From: Heterobasidion occidentale
Taxonomy: Eukaryota > Basidiomycota > Agaricomycetes > Russulales > Bondarzewiaceae
Assembly (NCBI GenBank): GCA_039111635.1
Contig: JBCAQO010000002.1
Location: forward strand, 2,976,001-3,040,000
Length of the DNA stretch: 64,000 nucleotides
Reading direction: 5' to 3'
The translations under genes and the position numbers were made by a program. Positions 56,597 to 64,000 of this stretch are shown here, in pieces (position 1 is the first letter of the stretch; each line of letters begins with the position of its first letter). The notes under the pieces were generated by a model, which saw only the letters and a program-made list of their open reading frames with translations, was not told the DNA's origin and made no database searches.

Positions 56597-57959
56597 TTAC
56601 ACTTCCGGTAGCCCACTGTATTGGTTGCGGTTCGGCTGCAAGCCATTGACGCCAATGCTGCTGTACGTGTTGTTCGTCGTGTGGATTGTAGGCGATGAGG
56701 GAGAAGTCGGGAAAGTGCTGGGGTCCGAAGGGTCCTATGCACAGCAAAACGGTATCAGCCGGATACCGCAACCGCAAGCATGGAATGGGCGATGAAACGC
56801 ACATAATACTTCTTGGGCGTTGCATTTGGTTCCGGTGTGAATGGCGTGGGGACGCCGTCATACTGGCCCATCGGAGGAGGAGGCCCACCTACGTATGTTG
56901 CCGATGGCGGTACATGCGTGCGACGCCGGTTGATAATGAACCAAGCGATGAGAGCTCCGACGGCTGCAACGCCCACGACACCACCCACGACACCACCAGC
57001 AATTGCACCTGCATGGGAGCTGCTCTTGGAATTGTTTTGAGGAACGCTGCTAGCGGTACTGCTGCGACTACTTGTTGCGGAAGTCACCGGGATGGAAGAG
57101 GTAGTAGCAGATGGGTTGATCGTAGTTGGCCCACCGGTCGAAGTGGATTCAGGAAGAGCTAAGGTTCAATCGTTCGTAGGTGCCGTTTTGATGACCCTGG
57201 TAGGAAATATAACGTACTTCGGTTATTGAAAGCAGTGACGTTGTTCCATATGTCATGTTGCTAAAAAAATGTTGAGCATAGGCGATAAAATCTCATCTCA
57301 CAGAACACATACTATGACATCCAAAAATGCCCAACCCGGAACTCTAGTCCCACTCGGGATTACCTCCGGAAACCTGGAGGACCAGATTAGGTTCAAGAGG
57401 AAATTGAGAGGAAAAATTAACGACGTACGTTCCAGGTGGGCTCACACTTGTGCAGTTGGCAGACCATTCAGACCATCTATCAGAAAAGTTAGTCAGGGCC
57501 TCTATCATGTCCTGATAACAACACTTGAACGTACTCAGTCCATATCGAGCCTTGACAGGCATCACACGCGCTGATCAGGGAATAAGCAACTGTGTTACAC
57601 TTGCACAGATCGCCGTTGTCGGGACCGTTTGGACCAATGTAGTGATGATCAGGACTCAATGCTGGGATGCTGAATTCTGGATACAAATGAGTGGCGCTCC
57701 TCAAAAATGACAAAAAGCTGGCTCACGACCGCCATTGCATACGCCTTCCAAATAAGCAGTGACTAGACAGGGGTTTTGGTTCAAGCTATTGGACGCCTGC
57801 GGCACATTTGAGTTTTTACAACACTGATACAAGTGCACAACTCACCCATTCCCACCCAGCGTCGCAGGCCGGCGCGCTGAGCTGCGCATCCGCCACAGAA
57901 GCAAACAGCAGCGGTAGGGCCAGCGCAGAAAGGACGGACGCAGCTCTCGGGAGGACCAT
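56597..57959 (-). CDS. Secreted/type I single-pass glycoprotein, Cys-rich Agaricomycete family
   Basis: About 290 residues over seven or eight small exons. A clear signal peptide (MVLPRAASVLSALALPLLFASVADA) is followed by a Cys-rich ectodomain: SLNQNPCLVTAYLEGVCN, EFSIPALSPDHHYIGPNG, LCKCNTVAYSLISACDACQG, WSEWSANCTSV, then FPEVIPSGTRVPGWAFLDV and WNNVTAFNN. A Ser/Thr-rich stalk precedes one membrane helix (GAIAGGVVGGVVGVAAVGALIAWFII) with an RRR stop-transfer. The cytosolic tail is Pro-rich (VGGPPPPMGQYDGVPTP) and ends NQYSGLPEV. The PCxVAxYL..CNTVxYSLxxAC..CQ pattern occurs in many basidiomycete surface proteins of unknown function. A cell-wall sensor or anchor role is inference. Confidence 0.82.
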
Positions 57960-58448
57960 GATGGAGGTGGTGGGAGGGATAAGAGCGCGGGTTCGCAGGG
58001 GCTCAAGCGCGATCCATGACAGAGACGACAATAGGCTTAATATGGGCCAAAATGCGTGCCTCGGCGAAGGCACCGCCACGCCTCGCGTCCAATATTCCTG
58101 ACATCCTTGATCATATCGCTGGGCTAGTCCGTTTTCTCTTGCCGAGGTAACCTGCTGGCTGCCCTGAGAGCGCACAGGATCGATATTTCTGCGTAATCCC
58201 GGAAGATTGCTCCGTGTAATAGCTGTGCTGCTCCTGCATTTTTCTGTGAACATGAATAGTTGACTGTTGGGCGCCCGCAGACAAGACAGGATTTGTGCCG
58301 GAAGGAAGTCGAAGCTCATTTTAGCCGCGGACCTTGAAATCTGAATCACCTAATTATATTGCTCAACGTGGGAAACGTCATGCGTACGGCTGCGTACGGA
58401 GTCCCCGTGTTGACGCGAATTCCGGCGTTCCGCTCAGCGTGCGTGATC
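57960..58448. promoter_or_regulatory. Divergent promoter, surface protein/CHM7
   Basis: 489 bp between the two start codons; no TATA box or strong motif noticed. Open frames crossing it are extensions of neighbouring frames. Confidence 0.4.
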
Positions 58449-60109
58449 ATGTCTTCAACATCGAACATCTCCTCAAAACAATTCCTGTCCTTGCCGAACT
58501 TTACTGGAACCTCCGCATCGCGTCTACAATCACTCTATTCTGATATCTCCAGGCAGAAGCACTCCAACCCCACTTCGTACCAATCTAATGTCTCATGGTG
58601 GCGGGCTACACTCGAAGCCATCCTTGCCAAAGGATGGCAGCCTAACTCTCCTGACAAGCTCGTCCTGCATGTAGACCAAAGTCTCCCTGATTATCTGCGC
58701 TACGAGGGCACGGGCAAACCGCTGTGCTTAGGCACCGTAATCGTAAGTCCGGCGCCCACGTTTACATTCATTACATGTCATGACATGTCAAACATACTGT
58801 CCATCACGGCCTGATGCATTTTCCTACTAGCAAAGGCTGAGTTGAGCAGCTCGCATCTCGCCATCCCGCTCTCTCAATTCCTCAGCACAACACAGTCGGT
58901 TTATGACAAAGGCTGGCTTCCCCTACGTATCGCGTCCTATGTAATCGGCAAGCCCCTTTGGTGGGCTCTGCAACAAGTCAACATTGTCGGTACAGACGAG
59001 GGCGGGCACGAAAGTGATGCAGAGCGATGGCGCAAGGTGAAGGGCGATTATGTTGTTCTTCCGCTCGTCGAGAGGGCAGCCGAGTCGGTTCTCGAGAGAC
59101 AGCGACAGATAGCAGGCTCTCTAGCCGACACCCTGTTCAATTTCGACTCGTTCCGTGCCGAATTCTCGAGCAATGCATTGGAAGGCGTTACACTCTCCGA
59201 TGTGGACGTCAAAGTCCTCGTTAAGTTCTTGGAGCGGGACAAGAGTGCGGTCGTCGTCGACAAAGAAGTACGTCAACAGCCTTGCGCGCTCGCAGATTGT
59301 TGTAAGTAACAAATGCATCTACTTCCAGGTCATCAAATTCATCGATGCAAGTGCCACGGAGCCTCTGGAAATCACAGCAGTCGACCGTGGCATCCTCGAA
59401 CTCAAGACGGTGGTCGCAAATCTCGACAAGCAAATCGAGAGCATACAAAGGAAGATGGATGAGTATGTGCCACACTGATCTCCGTTCTCATGACGCTGAC
59501 TCGTATTGTGTCAGGTGTACTGAGAAGGCGACTGTCGCGTTGCGCCAGAAGCGCAAGGAGCTTGCGTTGAGTTACATACGCTCGCGCAAGCTGTCGGAAG
59601 ACCTACTTAGCAGCGCCTCGGATCGCTCGAAACACTTCAATCTACACTTATCCGAGTTGAGGCGGCCGCTGGCGATATCCAGGTACATCGCTTGCTCGCC
59701 TGGATCTTTGCGCGCTTTTGCCAACCTTCACATCATTTAGATAATGAAATCGTACGAGTCATCGACGACGACCCTCCGCACGCTCCTGGCGCACCCGTCA
59801 CTTCAGCGTGACACCATTGATCAGACGCTCGACGCACTCGCCGCTGCCAACGCCAACGCTAAAGATGTGGACGACGCAATCCGCATGTGCGGTGACATGG
59901 CTATGGCAGAAGCTGGCATCGAGATTGATGATGCGGAGCTTGAGGCAGAGCTGGCGAAGCTCGTGAAGGAAGGAGAGATGGAACAGCTAGAGAAGGCGGA
60001 TATGGACATACTAGCAAGACAGCACATGGAGAAGGATGCTGTGCCTGAGCAGGAACCTGCTGTGAGCAAGGATGGCCACGGAGCAGTTCCCGTGCTCGAG
60101 AACGCGTAG
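58449..60109 (+). CDS. CHM7: CHM7/CHMP7-like ESCRT-III protein
   Basis: ESCRT-III member acting in nuclear envelope sealing and quality control. ATG 58449 (MSSTSNISSKQFLSLPNF). The N-terminal half is a winged-helix-type region (YQSNVSWWRATLEAILAKGW, LPDYLRYEGTGKPLCLGTVI, AIPLSQFLS). The C-terminal half is a Snf7 domain: VIKFIDASATEPLEITAVDRGI, LKTVVANLDKQIESIQRKMDE, KATVALRQKRKELALSYIRSRKLSEDLL, IMKSYESSTTTLRTLLAHP, then VDDAIRMCGDMAMAEAGIEIDD and an acidic MIM-like ending. Six exons, about 470 residues. In-frame upstream ATG 58380 is possible but less likely. A different large Snf7 protein cannot be excluded. Confidence 0.85.
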
Positions 60110-60516
60110 TTCTCTCTGCTGAACTGTCTCCAGTTCCTCTGTCTTCAGCTGCTGTCCTTTTTTGACGTATATAGATTGATCATCCTCACGGACCGTACGT
60201 GGATCGCCTACCGCATCTCCTTTCGACACCGTTAGAATTCTAGGTTCTGAACGCTTACTCCACTTCAAAGGCTGGAGAGCTGTTTTGATTCCCCTTGATT
60301 GATGATTTCCTGTGCATTTTGCTCCAAACTTTGGTTGGACTGAGGTCCGAGGCCACGCATTAGTCACGGGGTATGGATAGGGAATCATGTGATCTTCTTT
60401 TCAAATTTCGAAGACCGTGACGCGCCTTCATGCTCTTCGTTGGTATCCCCCCTTCCCATACAACTTCCAGATACATACACCACTTAAGTCTGAACAGCAC
60501 TCTCCACACGTGAAGG
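60110..60516. other. Intergenic region CHM7 to coiled-coil gene
   Basis: About 400 bp in tandem orientation; a 125-codon minus-strand open frame overlapping the CHM7 end has no protein-like features. Confidence 0.45.
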
Positions 60517-61725
60517 ATGCCCAGAAGACTGACAAATACCAGTAAGCACGCATATATTCAGGACGGCCTTCCAACATCGTGTTCAAATCTGCGCATATAT
60601 GCTGCTTTACTTACGGCGTGTGATCCGTACAGGCTCGAAGAAAAAGAGCCACACAACATCGGCTGCGATTTTCAGTGACAATGACGATCCAGTAGACGTA
60701 GACGCGCAATTGAATAGCGATATAGACGAGAATGAAGATGAAGACCAGGATAAGTATGAGTCCCGCTCGTTTCATCGCATGCATGTCTGATTTTCATCTG
60801 CTGGGCTTCCAGTCAGCTCGAGCTGTTGAACATCATCACAGAATTTAAGAGTGGGTATATGCGTACCAGAATCACCTCTATCTGACCTTCACTGCAATGC
60901 AGAGAAAGCAGCCAAGTCTAAGAGATCTGCGGCATTCAACAAGCAAGTCGCAGCTGAGTTCATCGAGGTCCGAGAGAAAACAGAAGCGTTCGTCAAGGAT
61001 ATGAATGCCTACATGTGCGTACATTGTTTCCTGTTCACTTCTCCTTTCTGTATTGATTGCTGTCATCAAACGTATTCACCAATGATACGACCAAGCATAT
61101 ACGGTCGCTTGAAGTTGAGATCTTCAGATCCAGGATGCTGATATGTTTGTGCACGCAGTGACCAAGTCTTGGTCGATACAAGCGAGATGCGAGATAAGGA
61201 AAGGATGGGAGAACGTAGGTTGGCGCAGGACGCTCAGCAATGGAGGACAACCAGCGTGCGTATAATCACCACCCCGGTTCGATATTCTATGCCATGTTAG
61301 ACTCCGAATGACTAAAGCATAGGCACCGCCCGCACAGGATGGACTCAGCGCCGCGCTCGCAATAGTGCCATCGCTTCTGAAAGAACTTTCAATTAAACGG
61401 TCTAAGGAGGTGAATGATGGATGCGAACGGGGTGCGTCGATATCGTGCTTACCTTGTCCATGGTGACGGGCTGAGAGCGTCCAGGATTATTGATGCGAAT
61501 ACGGTATCTATCTGTTTGCAGTTGAATCCCAGCCGGCGCTCCGAGAAAGATATCGCAAACGGCTGATGCGAAAAGCTAAGTCTGACCTAGGGAGTATCGC
61601 CGAGGAGGAGCAGGTGCGGTCTCTGCTGATCGTAGTCGCACTGATACTGATTCGTTTGCAATGTACAGGTTGCATCGGATGCGAGGGCGCTGATCAAGCA
61701 TTACAAGAATCTGATACGCCTGTGA
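60517..61725 (+). CDS. Small coiled-coil protein, unknown
   Basis: Seven short exons joined in frame give about 200 residues: MPRRLTNT/SSKKKSHTTSAAIF, acidic SDIDENEDEDQD, then NQLELLNIITEFK/KKAAKSKRSAAFNKQVAAEF, IEVREKTEAFVKDMNAY, DQVLVDTSEMRDKERMGERR, APPAQDGLSAALAIVPSLLKELS, RYRKRLMRKAKSDLGSIAEEEQ and VASDARALIKHYKNLIRL. Splice sites are GT..AG and the frame is kept at each junction, which is why I accept it as a gene. Sequence from about residue 60 on is helical and charged, suggesting a coiled coil; the basic start and acidic block suggest a nuclear protein. I do not recognise a family; a kinetochore or chromosome-associated subunit would fit the look, but that is a guess. Confidence 0.6.
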
Positions 61726-62228
61726 CCAGCCGGAGCGGATTTGTTTGACCTATTGCTATAAGCAAGGCAGCTTGGGCGCTGGAAAGCAGCTTGTATTAGT
61801 GATGTTCTTGGTCGTATTGACTGGGCGCTGTGCATTCGTTGGTCATGTATCGTCTGAAGCTTGGCATGCTCCATAGGGACTCGATGTCGCACGAGCTAAC
61901 GGCAGAGGAAGGGGAGACGTCATTGCGAAGAGAGGACGGGGTGAAGATGATGCTGGAGCATGGATTGTTGGAGAAAGTGGGGGACGCCGTGTGACGTCAC
62001 GCGTCGCGCCTAGAAGACTTAGTGGGGGGTTCCCACGGGCAGCACAGCCCGGACTAGGCCCAAGAAGGAAGGGGGGGGATATGAGAGGTTGGTTGCATTG
62101 CTTTCGCTGCTGCGCCTTGGTTTCTCCCTTTGCTCACTCTCGGGCCTCGACGGTCGTTATTAGACGGGCTTTTAGATCAACACCCCTCGATAACAACCCT
62201 CTTCTCTGCTCTTGTCCTCCTCTCGTTC
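61726..62228. other. Intergenic region before the UDP-galactose transporter gene
   Basis: About 500 bp holding the promoter of the transporter. A G-run (nine G at about 62071-62079) and a CT-rich leader (62095-62220) are visible. No gene seen. Confidence 0.45.
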
Positions 62229-63971
62229 ATGGCCCATCATGCTGACAAGGTCGTTCATTGGAACGGAACCCTACACGTCAAGGAGGATTCGCCCGTCGAC
62301 GATGCAGTCTCCACCGCGCCAGCAGCCTCTCCGTCGCTGTGGGGTATTCAGCTCAAATATATATCGTGAGTACATCCTTTCTTGTGTCTGTCGCGTTCGT
62401 GTCGTGCCAGGTGAGCTGGGCACATATACGGCCTCAGTTGCCCTATCTGGCAATGTTGTGCGCTCAGATATTCCATGTGTCTTGTCTGTTCGCTAACTAG
62501 CATGCACGCAGCCTGGTGACTCTGGCAGTCCAAAATGCCTCCCTCACGCTCCTCATGCACTACTCACGCGTATACACTCCACCTTCCCGTGCCTACTCGG
62601 CCGCGTCTGCCGTGCTTGCTACCGAGCTTCTCAAGGGCTTTATTTCCCTCGTCATTGCCTTTACTCGTCTCGACAACGTTCCAACTCAGTATACCCTCGT
62701 CCCTTCATCCAAGCCTGACTGCTTCTCTACATCGGTGTTCAATCCGAGACTCTTCCTTGCCCGGTGTTCGCGACTAGGCAAAGAGGTCTTCAGAACCGAC
62801 TGCTGGAAGTTGTCCATTCCGGCCATACTCTACGGTATGTATTGTGTCTTCCCTGCAATGCTATAAGCAGTTCATTGACAGTTGTCCATATCTAGTAATT
62901 CAAAATAATCTCCAATTCGTCGCCGCTTCCAACCTAGATGCCGCTACTTTCCAAGTGTCGTACCAAATGAAAATTCTCACTACAGCAGCCTTCTCGGTGT
63001 TCCTTCTTCGCAAGAAGCTCACTCCACTCAAGTGGTTAGCACTGTTCTTTCTGGCGCTCGGTGTTGCCATCGTCCAGATTCAAACCGGCGTTGCGAAGGG
63101 CTCTCCGTCGTCGGGTCCTGACGTGCACATCATGGATCCCGTCAAGGGTTTCATGGCCGTCGCTGCTGCTTGCTTCACATCCGGACTCGCCGGTGTATAT
63201 TTCGAGATGGTGCTGAAGAACACTACCGGCGATCTCTGGGTCCGCAATGTCCAGCTTTCCCTCTTCTCACTCCTTCCCGCGTTGGTGCCCATACTCCTTG
63301 CATCCGCGCCTTCGTCAGAAACTCCCGCTCACAGTGTGCCGTCTATCACCCACCTCTTCGCGAACTTCACCCCGTGGGCATGGGCAACGGTGCTCACCCA
63401 GGTTCTCGGTGGCCTTATCACCGCGCTCGTCATCAAATACGCCGACAACATCATGAAGGGCTTTGCGACCAGTCTCAGCATTGTGCTGTCATTCCTCACT
63501 AGCGCCGCGCTCTTCCACTTCGAAATCACGGTATCATTCATTGTCGGCGCTACCGTCGTCCTTGGTGCGACGTGGCTCTACAGCCAGCCAGATGGCAAGC
63601 GTGTGCTCCCCTTCCGTGCCAGACGGTGCTCGAATGCCACCATTCCGTTCTCGTTGGCGTCTTCGAGGAACACCTCTGCATCGACTTCGGCGTCATCATC
63701 CCCCTCGGCTACGTTTGCGAACGTCGTCCCGGCATATCCTTACCCTACGCGTCCCACACCCTTGAACCTTGTGCCGTCTCTAGGGCGCCGTACTCCTTTA
63801 TCCTCCCCATACTCTTCTCCCACCACTCCTACTCCAAGTGGTCGCATCTTTGGCCATGGCTCGCACGACGCGAGCACGAGCATAATCCCCGCTCGCTCGC
63901 TCAGCATGTCGTCGATCTCATTACCGCTGCGTGTCAATCCGTCGGAGCAGGAAGACAAAATTGTCTCATGA
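62229..63971 (+). CDS. UDP-galactose (nucleotide-sugar) transporter, SLC35A2 type
   Basis: Golgi antiporter exchanging UDP-galactose for UMP. Three exons: a 46-residue cytosolic start (MAHHADKVVHWNG) with LWGIQLKYIS, then SLVTLAVQNASLTLLMHYSR, ELLKGFISLVIAFTRL, and a long last exon. That last exon holds VIQNNLQFVAASNLDAATFQVSYQMKILTTA (the family's most conserved stretch), GVYFEMVLKNTTGDLWVRNVQ, GGLITALVIKYADNIMKGFATS and TVVLGATWLYSQPD. Ten membrane helices are expected. After the last helix there is an unusual Ser/Pro/Thr-rich cytosolic tail of about 115 residues ending EQEDKIVS. UDP-GlcNAc or CMP-sialic-acid type members are similar, so the substrate is probable rather than certain. Confidence 0.88.
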
Positions 63972-64000
63972 TGGAGACGATGGTCTTCCCATTTGGTTGC
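63972..64000. other. Window end
   Basis: 29 bases after the transporter stop codon; part of its 3' UTR. Confidence 0.5.

Noticed and set aside
60011..60388. 125-codon minus-strand open frame overlapping the CHM7 end
   Set aside because: Overlaps well-supported coding sequence and has no recognisable features.
1..64000. Intact transposon or retroelement
   Set aside because: No reverse transcriptase, integrase, transposase motif or long terminal repeat recognised in any frame.

Overview
The window is nuclear DNA of a filamentous basidiomycete, most likely an agaricomycete. Genes are densely packed on both strands. Almost every gene is split into many exons by introns of about 45-70 nt with GT..AG ends (one GC..AG), and many of the products are typical Agaricomycete proteins (a DUF7918-type protein, a Cys-rich single-pass surface protein, a mitochondrial transhydrogenase). 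I read 29 protein genes and two tRNA genes. Most are single-copy housekeeping genes; none look like secondary metabolism, a mating locus or an intact transposon. Gene models were spliced by eye, so exon edges are approximate unless stated. Gene ends and starts were placed on codons.

Layout. 0-2 kb: 3' end of a splicing factor (SLT11/RBM22 type) and a YeeE/YedE sulfur transporter. 2-4.8 kb: gene-poor, with a 0.76-kb minisatellite. 4.8-21 kb: OGG1, NMT1, UFD1, CCT4, two inverted tRNA-Phe genes, VMA8, an FRG1 homologue, a J-domain/ankyrin/RG protein and LUC7. 21.9-25.8 kb: a large unrecognised Ser/Pro-rich, regulator-like protein. 26-41 kb: USP48-like deubiquitinase, GAA1, TAF7, SAM37, OTU1 and an MFS sugar transporter. 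41.4-49.4 kb: AP endonuclease, DUF7918 protein and proton-translocating transhydrogenase. 50-58 kb: DapA-type aldolase, PUS4, aldo-keto reductase and a surface glycoprotein. 58.4-64 kb: CHM7 (ESCRT-III), a small coiled-coil orphan and a UDP-galactose transporter.

Themes. Three proteins belong to ubiquitin turnover (UFD1, the USP48-like enzyme, OTU1), and two of them are Cdc48/p97 cofactors. OGG1 and the AP endonuclease act consecutively in base excision repair. Slt11, Luc7 and perhaps Frg1 belong to pre-mRNA splicing. Several gene pairs share very short divergent promoters (UFD1/CCT4, USP48-like/GAA1, TAF7/SAM37). I see no operon-like pathway cluster and no clear new multi-gene system. The most unusual items are the unrecognised conserved domain in the 21.9-25.8 kb gene, an apparent frameshift in PUS4, a possible dual-targeting start in the AP endonuclease, an AT-hook tail on OGG1, and an NZF finger plus SUMO-interaction-like motif on the deubiquitinase.
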